From Pseudofabraea citricarpa (taxonomy: Eukaryota > Ascomycota > Leotiomycetes > Helotiales > Dermateaceae), in assembly GCA_029641185.1 (NCBI GenBank), contig JAPWGK010000016.1:682001-746000 (forward strand): a DNA stretch of 64,000 nucleotides, in the 5' to 3' direction. The translations under genes and the position numbers were made by a program. Below, in pieces: positions 11,801-20,621 of this stretch. Every line of letters begins with the position of its first letter. Within the stretch, counting starts at the first letter, position 1. The notes under the pieces are model-generated. The model saw only the letters and a list, made by a program, of their open reading frames with translations, had not been told where the DNA came from and did not search any database.

Positions 11801-12418
11801 CCACCTCCTCCTCAATATTCGCAACATGCACAGCAGCAGTCTGTACATAGGTCGAGACAGAATAGTTTTGAGAATCGCTTTTCGGCGCCAGTCAATCCTC
11901 CAATTGCACAACAGTCTAATCAGCAAAACTATCCCTATCCATCTCAGCAAAATCCGCCGCCAATGGCTATGCAATATCAATCTCAACCCCAAACCCAACA
12001 CCCATTGCAGCCCTCACGCTACGCGGCTGCTCAACCACCTTCTGCTCCACCACAGCCCCAGCAAATTCAACATCAACAACCACCCCCACATGCTCCACAA
12101 CATCCTTACGCTCAGCCTCCATCCCATCCATCCCATCCGTCCCATCCTATGCATTCGCATTCCTCTTCCCTTGGACAATCAAGAAGCTATACACCAACTG
12201 GCTATGAGCGTGGTCATGTTCAACCACCTCAACCGCCACAGCAACCTCCAATGAATCATGAAAGAATGGCACAGGAGCAGGAAATGATGCGCAGAGATAT
12301 GGAGTATCATTACCAACCGCAACGACCTTCAGGTGATATGTTTGAGAACCCTTATGAAAGACAGAGGCGTTTGGAGGAGGCGGAGGTTCGACGGCGCATG
12401 AATGATCAACGCCGCTGA
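5822..12418 (+). CDS. SNT1: SNT1-like SANT-domain co-repressor subunit (Set3 complex type), polyglutamine-rich
   Basis: One open frame of 2198 codons. Residues 1-270 are RGG/RS/RD-rich. Two SANT domains follow: residues ~1031-1080 (FTEEENAIFEKAYLEFPKQW, then CIQHYYLVKH) and ~1305-1376 (YWSVPEQTEFPALLRYFGTD, then VKNYYQRQ). This spaced pair is the arrangement of Snt1/NCoR/SMRT co-repressors; in yeast Snt1 scaffolds the Set3C histone deacetylase complex, so a nuclear chromatin role is inferred. Residues ~1486-1607 are almost pure Gln with Val/Ala, and the C-terminal 500 residues are Pro/Gln-rich with more short Gln runs. The true N-terminus is uncertain: ATG 5822 and ATG 5840 are in frame, but a strong acceptor at 5883 suggests that the coding start may lie in an upstream exon, with SSRNQYDSRES as the first safe residues. 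Confidence 0.85.
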   Translation: MSVFLSMASKRRIVLTDGCNRSSRNQYDSRESRASSRDRSPGRYNDMRDSDQYRGGAGRGERRRSISDSRSGGGAFQSNRDNYNRESSRDFPPREPPRGPKALIDPPSGPRASNYGGGDFRGDFNHRGDFRGRGRGRGRVWRDDSRDRGRDVERERDFSRDRREDRGPPPPFRDDRSRDRDWRDRDTFRGRRASSPQPRPRSPTYNNRDNRDLRDAPPSSEPDRARRGSRDGPLLATSASSESLQPYAGRGFSGYGRARGVRGRGRGGYFEDHRPQPGRSRSPDPQWARRPQPSATPPPQVPAFGSTSSSVPVAASTPGSLTTSGPVPGIAVPTAPRAHVPVARNSFVRTQAEASSVKWVSPEYSASKQARQTPEHSRPIPSPALSAKSFSPPRAPAIKSEAWMNRAPQPSFQEYGNAQENSHHSASKFANENIPLGPRSHDSISQSGRVNQESDHLPGDKTLDTQLSPSSTHHPILKPSTVDTGEEDRHSVPPDSSSQKNPSFIGPTRRPFLSKRRQKEPQGRPRRNRDMSDDDSSDDGLDSDSGVDDLYFEEEIAKIKDQIAEKARQNDLLPKSLPNHVILRLFSPPSIMDELMNKSPKAILTAEKTSKLEPDAPKSVVDSEKVVENIPPTSNEVIQVSKPQEEDEHTMDLVEDVGQAVIDSEKRIEEEVVPTIQVEKIVHSTETEETSEPMVLDLPDAMPSSVDKELEKPVDPSLPIVDSGPKPSTPKEVEPELRSEGERAQSAEATNSSITQAIAPLSVQTDPLEDNDGDTSETERLEELEATQSMANGDTSVIDQAILSVSKPPSHSNMDIDTDDVAEKEMQRAMELEAVRRKMKTPPISSLKDLPFVGIKKWDDDEDFLKTLRPDPAVELTVRRNREINLARRAQAQHDARQEWKQRYLKYRIWTDFSDDPIAKKYRERFAEAEKAKEAEAANHAPPAETQGQGRRSRFATDLELERVLRESELEQSTREEQSQSRTRTASEKEAIIPDQIWDNEERLENVYVDRTHLVPFDRSLSLLEFGEPIDNFTEEENAIFEKAYLEFPKQWGKIAEALENRDFKACIQHYYLVKHKTNLKGKVKAQRPKRGGKKGRGGAKPKTIALPSETVNPENEDEKQENDGAERRRSRRTNAGQSNMAVSEAPPSESENATPIPTPSRKPAATPKGEGTPAAPAKRKTKATPREKPSKQSKNSQLLAAAPTSSAVRQPEASRTPSAAPEWKADTARPVVEQNRFAPGYDGPNQTQPPATFSPYVPIETSSTPVPVAFESQPFQAQERVGSAPPINSDSPQDRRSMQQTSSYWSVPEQTEFPALLRYFGTDWHGIAKFMTSKTHIMVYTTVFQQWLAVPSDSNKSRRVANIQTQVKNYYQRQVDSGKMSDWEEIAKEADEKRGRGESTGPMPNPPSQPKRRYDGTPGTFDRPESSMSGIEDLTTSGQSIIQQPSPQPQPQPSLSTRFPALAQAGPVPQVSQPPTSVPPPNKPVQQQQPPQQQAQSHQKQQIQQQVQQQAQQAQQAQQVQQVQQVQQVQQVQQAQQVQQVQQQVQQQVQQQVQQQVQQQVQQQGQQGQQQQAQSHPQQQQQQQQQQQAPPHQQQPHQMPQQIQQHVQQHPRPLSGPPLGIFTVARDRSISTTPNQQHARPPLLPSASESSISQRSRMAAQEAQLERQNALKIEQQQQAKEREREQRERLMKQEAESQHINLQQFEPYSTQSMHSNVMAHSRVEAPQPVQEVRRPPPQQYQPRNPMRRTMMGDSMGIQQTSSASPSPAIPRAPMSAPPSAQEQYSAPPPQPIPQAPVRQQETIRKTSSIMSLLNDDGPSEPQPRPQPPKRASDFAPPSIQASQTPPPPREQMYPQPPRSSISAQGSHIRRESAHNDVHGLATGYGRTPGPGQPGIKQSPYSATPPPPQQAQAPRQPVASPLDLAPPSDRDYYQRQPQYLMQSQQTAVSSPQLGPSHHSQSQPPPHQQQQQQQQQPPTHRQLAFGQAATHAASPPPPQYSQHAQQQSVHRSRQNSFENRFSAPVNPPIAQQSNQQNYPYPSQQNPPPMAMQYQSQPQTQHPLQPSRYAAAQPPSAPPQPQQIQHQQPPPHAPQHPYAQPPSHPSHPSHPMHSHSSSLGQSRSYTPTGYERGHVQPPQPPQQPPMNHERMAQEQEMMRRDMEYHYQPQRPSGDMFENPYERQRRLEEAEVRRRMNDQRR
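10277..10640 (+). repeat. CAA/CAG minisatellite coding Gln-Val/Ala tract inside SNT1-like gene
   Basis: About 120 codons of CAA/CAG interspersed with GTC, GTA, GTT and GCC/GCA in 6-9 bp periods (Gln-Gln-Val and Gln-Ala units). It is in frame throughout. The same stretch yields long Leu- or Val-rich antisense frames, which are artefacts of the repeat. Confidence 0.9.
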
Positions 12419-13240
12419 GAGCTGGCTAGCTACTTTGCTTGGAACGATCATCGATGAGGATGAGTAAAACTTTGTAAAAAAATAATTTTGTCCGTAGTAG
12501 AGAGTAGGGAGGACTGGATTGGATTGGCATATGAACAGGTGTTCTACTTGGCGTTGTTAGGATGTCGTTAGTTATGGCAAGCGTATCATGGCTGGTACCT
12601 GTAGGTTTAGCACTTGTGACGGTAAAAACAAAATTAATTAAGGCTTTACAGAAAATGATGATTGTTATGCAGTGATAGTTATCGTGCAATTTTGACTCCT
12701 ACGATTGCATAGTACTCTATTGTTTAAACCCTTCCTGAAAGCTAGCCGGTTCGTTGTACATTTTATTAATGATATAACCACTCAAAGTACGTAGCTAGAT
12801 ACCAAACATGGTTTGTTAGTATATAATAAACTAATAATGTTATTAAAACTTCTCATACGTAAATATTTTACGTCTAAGTAGCACTCAAACTACTTCTAAT
12901 AATTCAAGTTTGTGAACGATAAAGAACATAAATTCAAGTAAGCACGCACTCATCAAGTTGAGCGCACTGACTCTTAATCTGGCCAATCATATACCTGTTC
13001 GTGCGATCCTGCTAATGACAAAGACAGCCCAGTAAGCATGACACGAGAGGTGCATAATAAGCCAGCTTACCAACAAGTAAACGAATACAGCTTATAGGGT
13101 TTAAATATACGAAGGAGATTAGAAAGATTCCTCTTCTGTGAATTCTATCATACATTCCTCTGGACATTTTTGAGCATTCCACCTTGAGCACAACCGAACC
13201 CCTTTCATCAGAATATTCATCTTGGATGCGAGGAAGAAAG
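12419..13240. other. Intergenic, AT-rich, no gene seen
   Basis: 3' flank of the SNT1-like gene and promoter of the SRPBCC gene. 12740-12960 is strongly AT-rich. No supported open frame or RNA gene. Confidence 0.5.
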
Positions 13241-13760
13241 ATGTACAAAATATCTACTTCTATCGAGATCAATGCTCCGCCCTCTGTGGTTAGAAAAAAG
13301 GTCAGAAGGAAATTACTCTCCTATAATGACGCACTGGTCTAACCCGGCATCTTTCCAGCTCCTTGAATTCTCCATCCCCATCGCGTTCATCCAAAACGTC
13401 ACGATACCTTCAGGCAAGCCAGCTTCAGAAGTCGTTCCCGGCGATAGAGTCCTCCTACATTTGGACATGTTCCACTCGAGGACCTTCACAATGTCTCCGC
13501 CTATCACCAACAACACGCCTGAGATGTTCAGTTGGAGGGGAGGACAGCCGTTTATCTTTACTGGCGAACACGCCTTCAGATTCGAGGGAATTGAGAGCGG
13601 AGAAAAGACAAGACTCGTGCACGAGGAGACTTTTGGTGGCGTTTTGGGGTTCCTCGTGGGAGATAATTTCCTGGGGAGGTTGATTGGACTGAGGAAGGAG
13701 ACGGAGGAGGGGTTTGTGGTGTTTAATGATCGGTTTAGGAGGCTGGTGGAGGGAAGTTAG
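13241..13760 (+). CDS. SRPBCC (START/polyketide-cyclase-like) domain protein
   Basis: Two exons, 13241-13300 and 13359-13760, 153 aa. The intron (13301-13358, 58 bp) has a GTCAGA donor, a CTAAC branch and TCCAG acceptor; it restores the family N-terminus MYKISTSIEINAPPSVVRKK + LLEF. Further blocks typical of small SRPBCC proteins: GDRVLLHLD, NTPEMFSWRGGQPFIFTGEH, FEGIESGEKTRLVHEETFGG, and a C-terminal amphipathic helix (EGFVVFNDRFRRLVEG). This fold makes a deep hydrophobic ligand pocket; ligand and role cannot be told from sequence. An in-frame ATG five codons upstream (13226) is an alternative start. No signal peptide, probably cytosolic. Confidence 0.75.
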
Positions 13761-13790
13761 GAGTAGCTATAAGAAATTCAGTCTTGGTAT

Positions 13791-13814
13791 CTTCTTCTTC
13801 TTCTTCTTCTTCTT
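13791..13814 (+). repeat. (CTT)n microsatellite
   Basis: Eight perfect CTT units just 3' of the SRPBCC stop codon. Confidence 0.95.
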
Positions 13815-14290
13815 GCATGGGGGGTTGTGGATTCGAAATCCTGTTTGGAATAGTTGCTCGCTTAGCGATTCACTGATGCATACATATGTCTGTTCATATT
13901 TTTCGTAGTGATATTCAAGAGACCGTTATGAGAGCTAGATATTGAGAGAGATATGATAAGATTCATGTATGAAAGAGGCTTGTGTAGTGAGATATGTTGA
14001 AGTGATTCCATAGGATACTGCTGCCAAGTTGTAGCTGATCATGTCCTCTTCTACCTAGGTGTAACTATGAGTAGACCGAATAGAATGAGGATGATTCAAG
14101 GCCAGTGTTATGAAGCTGCTTTTTGTTGGTATTAAGCGTGTCACACAGCAGAATGAGGTTCCTTCCTCATGCGTGAGCGGGAGTACCGCGTCAAACTCTC
14201 GCACGTGCCCAAGAAGCCACCCGTCCAGCGATGTGTTTGCTTCCTAGGTACATATAGCGGGTTTACGAGAATCGTCTCAACAAATTCCCA

Positions 14291-14510
14291 GTGCTAGTGT
14301 AGCGGTAGAGGAGCTAAGTATCCGACACTTCTAACAGTTGGACCTGTGAGACCGTTCCACGAAAGGCCGCTGTAGACTATGTTCTAGCGCATTAATGGGT
14401 TTGATTACACATGTTGAAAACCCCCAGCAGGCCTGGGGTTTATAAGAGCAGCTCAGTCCTACAACTGACTGCTCGGACTTTTTGTCCCCCTTTTCTTCGC
14501 CCCTTTTTTT
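14291..14510 (+). repeat. Dispersed repeat, copy 1 (candidate tRNA-derived SINE)
   Basis: Shares several blocks, in the same order, with the minus-strand copy at 41631-41875: GTGCTAGTGTAGCGGTA, AAGTATCCGACACT, TTCTAGCGCATTAATGG, AGCAGGCCTGGG plus GTTTATAAGAGC, and GGACTTTTTG followed by a CCCC/T-rich end. The head contains TAGTGTAGCGG, which fits the Pol III A box (TRGYNNAGYGG) of a tRNA; about 45 bp later GACCTGTGAGACC sits where a degenerate B box would be. It ends in T-rich sequence (CCCCTTTTTTT). No open frame and no clear target-site duplication seen. The remaining space 13761-15443 around it holds no gene I can support. Confidence 0.6.
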
Positions 14511-15443
14511 ATTTTCGTTAAGCGAGCCCGAGGATGGGAGATTAATCACCAAAGCAAAGATCGCTCTCACACACAACAAACAGAACTGCAATAATTCTTA
14601 AACTCCTTTCTGCTTTGAAGCCTCGAAACAATAATTCAATTTTATAGCAGCTGATCATCTTTCTCTCGTGTTCTTAGTATTTTATTTAAGTGCTCTCTAG
14701 TAATGACATTCGCAATGATCATTATCCTCTTTACGCGCTCGAGAATCAATGCTAGGTTTACTTTTCTTTCTTAAATATTCGAACTATGTACAATTTTATT
14801 TAAGTAGACTTGAAGGCTGCACAGGTCAACCCATTGTTTCGAGGAGCTATTTTGATGTTTGTACACTCGATAGCCAAACGAAGCAACTACGCTCACCAGG
14901 ACGTTGAAATCGCAACGGCATGGACCCGATCTCTACTCCGGATAGACAAGGAGGCGAGTCAACAAAACCAGCCATTCTCACACACAAAGATCAGATTACG
15001 GTCTTTGTCTCTCCTCGCTTACCTAAAACGCCTTTGTGAACGATCAGTCTCATACCCAGACCAATCAACAAAGAGCCTCCAAAGACATGACACAAAGGAC
15101 CACAAACATGCAGATTAAGCAGAGATTCCCTCGACCGAAGACCTCGTTCTCAAAAATGACAGGACTACTATTTCAGGGGTAAGAGAAAGGTGGATCGAGA
15201 CTTCGTCGCTTGTTTGGGGAACATAATTCTGCTTGCTCTTCTGAAATCCTGTTTCTTTTCTGCACCACCAGTATATACGTCGGAGATTCAAAGGATATAC
15301 AAATGAGAATTGAAGGGCGACAAGCTTAGCTACATAGCTATTGAATGAACAGACGACTGTCGAACAAAGAACGGCGTAATTAAAAGGCTTAAGAAAACGA
15401 CAGCAAGACAAACATCGAGTTGGAATACATACAGCATCTCAAA

Positions 15444-16406
15444 ATGCCGCACAAGCCAGCACGACTAAATCTGGCACCGCATGCTCCAGCCCAGTCATCA
15501 CGGCTGGCATACCCAGTATCTCCACGCTCACCATCCACACCCTTAACAGCACCACCACGCCTGCACCTACGAAATGTGCTTCCCTCTCCACCAATATCGC
15601 CCGCGTGTGCCATTCCGGCCCCCTCATTCCCATTGCCATGGATCTGGCGCTGCCATCTCTGCCACACGACATACGTACTCTCCGTAACGCGACGCTGTCT
15701 CGAAGACGGGCATTACTTCTGCTCCATCCCACCCACCACCTCGTCAAGCCGCAAGAGGCGAAAACCACCACGCATCTGCACGTCCGAGTTCGATTATACG
15801 GGTTGGGCACGCTACAACGACTGGAGGCGACAAATGTCGATTTTGAAAGCCGAGAGGGCTGGCAGGGAGTTCGAATACCCGACGGCCAAGAATTGTTGGG
15901 AGGATTGTGATTTTCCGTCAGAGTGTCTGAATGAGCAGGGAAGGGTCGACCGTGATGTGGGAATATTTGAGATCGTGGAGGACGAGGGGATGAATCATGC
16001 AGAGGAAGAGTCGAAGAGTCAAAGTGAAAAGGAGGGCGAGATTTGGAGAGAGTTGGTGATGGAGGAGGTGTGGGATGAGGAAGATGAGAAGGAAGTCAGA
16101 AGAAAAAAGAGCCTTCAGAAAATCCAACAGCTCACGGGTGTCCTTCTTACGACTGACATTCCTCTTGTTATGCCCACTAATTCTCCCGAAAGCCCGCCTA
16201 GTAGCCCGTTGAAGACGTTCTCCTCAGTGGACGAGCAGGACACGAGCGGCGTAAGTATCTGGGATATTCAACCACAAAACAATGGTCGAAGAGGCTCTGA
16301 GGATCCCCTCGATGGTCATCTACAAGATTTGTTGAGAACTGGAAATTTGTTCTTGGAGCGTTTTGAAGAAGATTACCAAGACGAATTTGAAGATGTTGTC
16401 ATGTGA
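15444..16406 (+). CDS. Unknown protein with Cys-rich putative zinc-binding motif, 320 aa
   Basis: Open frame from ATG 15444 (MPHKPARLNL) to TGA 16406. Residues 1-65 are Pro/Ala/Ser-rich. At about residues 68-94 is WRCHLCHTTY followed by TRRCLEDGHYFCS: Cys70, Cys73, Cys85, His90 and Cys93 could ligate one zinc. I recall this W-C-x2-C with RCLEDGHYFC pattern only from uncharacterised ascomycete proteins. Residues 105-150 (EFDYTGWARYNDWRRQM) look folded; the rest is acidic coiled-coil-like sequence. A GTAAGTATC inside the frame near 16251 is donor-like, but the frame stays open, so no intron is modelled. It converges on H2A.Z with 311 bp between stops; that spacer holds nothing else visible. Function unknown. 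Confidence 0.6.
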   Translation: MPHKPARLNLAPHAPAQSSRLAYPVSPRSPSTPLTAPPRLHLRNVLPSPPISPACAIPAPSFPLPWIWRCHLCHTTYVLSVTRRCLEDGHYFCSIPPTTSSSRKRRKPPRICTSEFDYTGWARYNDWRRQMSILKAERAGREFEYPTAKNCWEDCDFPSECLNEQGRVDRDVGIFEIVEDEGMNHAEEESKSQSEKEGEIWRELVMEEVWDEEDEKEVRRKKSLQKIQQLTGVLLTTDIPLVMPTNSPESPPSSPLKTFSSVDEQDTSGVSIWDIQPQNNGRRGSEDPLDGHLQDLLRTGNLFLERFEEDYQDEFEDVVM

Positions 16407-16717
16407 GCAGGCATAATTATTTGCGCCGGCGAATGTATATAATAGTCCGAATTATGTAAAGTCTCAGTCTGTTGAATGTCTGATGCTTCTGGACAATGTA
16501 AGCCTTTATTGACTGTATAATAGTACACCCCGGGAATCTGTCACACAACTTCACAAGACTTGGTTTTTGACCCCATGAAAACCTGTAGTCCACCATCCCT
16601 AATCGCATCACCCTCATAATACCGTAAAGAAACCCAACAAAACTTAAGAAATCCATCCATACACCATCGAAAATCTGAACCAAGCCGTACATAAAAAAGA
16701 ACCCAAAGTTATATTGC

Positions 16718-17558
16718 TTATGCTTCGATACCCTTGTTCTTCTTCTTCTGTTCGACCTTTAGCAGCAAGGCGCGATTGATGTGTGGTAGAACTCCTCCGA
16801 ATGCGATGGTGGCGCGGATGAGAGTATCGAGTTCTTCGTCTCCACGGATAGCGAGTTGCAAATGACGAGGGGTAATACGCTTGACCTTCAAATCTTTCGC
16901 GGCGTTCTGGAGAATTCATTTGTCAGCGCGTTCATAACAGACAAAGATTTTTTGTGACTCACTCCTGCAAGCTCGAGAACTTCGGCAGTCAGGTACTCGA
17001 GAACAGCAGTGACATAGACGGCTGCTTTAGCTCCAACACGCATCTTGTTTTGGGTATTGCTCTTGAGGAAACGTTTAACACGACCGCAGGGGAACTGTAG
17101 TCGAATTAGCATTAATACATGGTAGATGCGCGCAAACAAAAAAGCCAGGTTGCAAAGTTATCAATGTTGCACAGAAAAGTCTGTCATCCGATCGAGTCTG
17201 CGTGTTGATTTGTGAGGCGCGTCGCAAACCCTGGGCCAAATTTGCACGCTTTCGCCTTCTTCGAGGTCGCAGGCTATCTGCAGATATTTTGCGTATCGTA
17301 CACTGCTTCCTGCCCGCCCTTCTCTTCCCATACCGCGATTGTCGAAAAGTTGACGCGACTTGGTGGGGTTGAAAAAGTGGACGTCGGTTTCGATATCAAA
17401 AACACAACTTGCGCAACCCAACGCGCAATAAGAAGAGTAAAAACCGCACTAACCTGGAGACCAGCTCTGCTTGAGTGGCTCTGTTGTTTCTTATTTCCAT
17501 CGGCTCCAACCTTTCCACCGGATGACTTGCCGCCTGATTTTCCTTTGCCGCCAGCCAT
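16718..17558 (-). CDS. HTZ1: Histone variant H2A.Z
   Basis: Replaces H2A in nucleosomes flanking promoters and is deposited by SWR1-type remodellers (family knowledge). Three exons: 17558-17454, 17094-16963, 16906-16718, 141 aa. The N-terminus is the Gly/Lys-rich tail with possible acetylation lysines ([18 protein letters not shown]). The histone fold reads [18 protein letters not shown], then [20 protein letters not shown], then [11 protein letters not shown], which carries the H2A.Z acidic-patch extension and the GDEELD signature separating H2A.Z from canonical H2A; the end is [16 protein letters not shown]. Intron 2 is 56 bp, but intron 1 is 359 bp (17453-17095), long for this genome. No paired H2B gene adjoins, as expected for the variant. 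Confidence 0.95.
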
Positions 17559-18871
17559 TGTTGGTGTTTCGAATGTTCGAGTCTGAGGTTGTGTGTATGC
17601 TTTGGTATCGATTTAGTTGATGGTTTCTGATGGTAAGAGCTCGATATGGTGGACTAGAAATGTGAATAGAGGTGAGATGTCGCGTTAGAGAGGCTGGGAG
17701 GATGGAAGATATGCGCTGGTGGTTTAGCGGCATATTGTACGGTAAGCGAGAAGAGCCTCTTAGGCAGTGATTCCACAGCAGAAGGAGCCTAAAGACAGTA
17801 AAAGCAAGCAACGTGCTTGCCCTCCAGATAAATAAATGTGGCAATATGAGAGATACTGCCCTGGATTTGCTATTCAACCATAGCAGATGAAGGCAGAGGG
17901 TTGTGGAGAGGGGGAAGTGATATATCGTGGAACACTTGTCCAGTGCCACGGATGCTGGACACAGCCATATGACGGCTACTTACAGGCTCAACCCACACTG
18001 GTGGATAGAGGTCTACTTGTTGCTGCAACCAATACCTATAGAGTGGTTTTGACAAGGAGGAGGAATGGTTAGGTATTGATAGAGATCTTTTCGTTGAAGC
18101 TGGTCGTTGAAGAGCGAGTGGTGGGAAAGCCAGGACTGTCTGCCGTAGCCTTGGCACGTGACTGGGTTTCGGCGCTGTGGTTTTTGCAGTTCCGAGGCCA
18201 ACGTCAAGTCATCGCCACCGAGACATGAGGCCTTCAAGATTGTAGAATATGGGTGCCGAGGTAAAGATATTTTGCTTGACTATTGATGATAGAGTCACTA
18301 TTTTGACATGATTGGATATCTTTATGATGAATTGTTATCTGAAGATGAGTCTTCAACTGGTTTTAGAAGAGACCAGCCTGGCTCATAACCAACCTGGTCC
18401 ATAATGAACTACTTGGCCATGAACCGCGAATTTCTCTAATCTTGCTGCGGATTTAGAGCATTTCAGTTCATCAGATGAGTGCAGCGTATACGAGCTCGCA
18501 AGCATCACGTCCTTTGTTAGGGAAAATCCAATGCTTTCATTTGCCATCTCCAAGGGCTTCAACAGCTCAAACCATTCAGTTTTAATCTACCAGAAGTAGA
18601 AAATTGTGCTTCCTACTAAATTCTTATCATGCTGACTACCAATATTCTTCCCTTCCTGCGCCTACCGTTCTTGTATCTTCAGGAAGGAAGCGCAATTGTG
18701 CGCTTTGTCAAACTTGAGGAAAGCACGATTTGTCGACCTGTCCTCAGTTGAGGACTCTCTTTCTCCTCTCTTCATTTTTCATTCTTCTCCAGTAACATCC
18801 ATCAACACAGTCTCTCAAAATATCCCATTATCATAACCAGAATCAGCTCCAAAGCATCCGTATCAGTAGAC
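17559..18871. other. Intergenic region, no gene supported
   Basis: Divergent spacer upstream of both H2A.Z and the gene at 18872. Short overlapping minus-strand frames at 17491-18237 contain no recognisable domain or splice-linked structure. 18700-18870 is C/T-rich with CAACA motifs, like a fungal leader. Confidence 0.4.
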
Positions 18872-20474
18872 ATGGTCCTGGATATATTTCACAACGAGAG
18901 GGATATGCCCAAGCAAAAAGCCAGTTGGAGGGTACATTTCAGACAAGAAAAGAGGAGCACGTATAAATTTGATCCAAACACGCTCACTAGAAAACTAGCA
19001 CGAGAGGTAAGGTCTCGTTATCGGCCTCTTATTATGTTCTGTACTAACAATTACTTAGCGAGCAACTCAGATTATAGACAACAGCAGTCATCAACAGGAG
19101 GATATTATCCACGGATTCGAGACGACGCAGAGGAAGGGCCCTATCTATAAAATCGCTAATCCACCTCCCACACCTCTCACTTGCTCTCCTTCGCCGGTCT
19201 CCCGCTCCTCAAGATTTCGTCGCTCGTCAGTTCCATCACCCGAGCTGGACGCAGCATGCCGTAGGAAAAACGAAAACCTTGAATTTGGCAAAGCAAGCCC
19301 TTCCAATGTCAAAGGCTCTGGCGATGACCTTTTTGTCCCGTTTGATTACGTGCCGTCCGATTTCGAACCTTCGTCCAGCGACACCGATGATATGGGCCTC
19401 AGGTCTTCTAGCCCAGATTCCGCCATTGTTAGAGATGCAACACCAAAACCTGCATCAGTGATACCTTCTACTATCTCCGAAATTATTTCTGTTGATTCTG
19501 ACACCAAGATGGCTCGTGTTGCATGGAATCCAACTAAGCTTTTTATCTCAAAAGAAGCAAAATCAATTCTTTGGAGGCGAAAAGATGTCAACATTGTTGA
19601 AGCATCAAAGGGGCCGACAAATCTAGGCAATCAAGAGTGTACTGTCTGGTGGAAATCATCCTGGGTTCCTTTGCCTGAGGGTATTTCGCTTGCTCAACTG
19701 GAATGTCATGGATATAAGGGATTGGAGGATGTTCTAAACGAGTTGAGAATCTCTCCGCCGTCTAATACACGTTCTCCAACTAAAAAGTGTGTGAATACCT
19801 CGCCGTTCCCCTGGATGAATGGAACCCAGGATTGGGCTTCTCCAACACCGCGCTGGTCAGAATCCGATGAGCGTGAAGATTTGAGAGTATCTGAGCAAAT
19901 GCAACAGAAAAGGACGCCTGGAAATCCTTTTTTACCAAGTCAGGGGTATCGAACGTCACAGAAGTCAACTGGAAAGAATCACGTCCGGACTAAACCACCA
20001 AAAGATAGAAGCAAGGCGCAAATGTACTGGTTTGACTCGACTCCAACACCCCATCATAAGGAATTACCACGTTCTCAGTCCACAGCTACAACTCAGAATG
20101 AGTCAATTGCGTCTGATAAATATGTACAGAGTAAATATTCCAACAACCTTACTTCAAGCCCCATTAGGAACTCTGAAAAAGACCTTTCTACTCCTCACTC
20201 AGAAAGACCTAGAGAGGAGGAAATAAATCTCCAAACCGAACCATTTCCTGAATGGACGACTCCACCAAGCAGTCCCCTTGATAGCACAGGGGGTTTCGAC
20301 ATGTTTTCCGATTCGTCATTTTCAGACTTGCCACAGCGGTTCAAGAGACATCCGAGTTCAGAAGAGAATAGCCCTTCTCCCAAGCGAAGCAGGGTTCTTG
20401 GAAAACTGTCTGATTCTATGTGGGCACCCTCAAATTTCGATATCCAGGAAGATGAGGTTATTGTGGTTACTTGA
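18872..20474 (+). CDS. Unknown fungal protein, Ser-rich, 516 aa
   Basis: Two exons, 18872-19006 and 19059-20474. The 52 bp intron has a GTAAGG donor, perfect TACTAAC branch and TTAG acceptor and joins KLARE to RATQIIDNSS in frame. Exon 1 is basic (KQKASWRVHFRQEKRSTYKF). Around residues 170-240 is the one block that looks folded, with VAWNPTKLFISKEAKSILW and CTVWWKSSWVPLPEG. The rest is Ser/Pro/Thr-rich and disordered, with SP/TP sites and a possible nuclear signal (SPKRSR) near the C-terminus. No known family recognised; a nuclear role is only an inference from composition. Confidence 0.65.
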
Positions 20475-20621
20475 TGAGAAGTTCTATAGACGAGGATTCA
20501 AACTCGGTCAGGACGCTGGTGTGAGGTGAGATGTTGTTAGATTGACATTCAGTACAAGAGATTATAAACGATGAATTTTACTCCTCACTCTGTCGTGGCA
20601 ACTATTCTCTCTTAACGTCTA

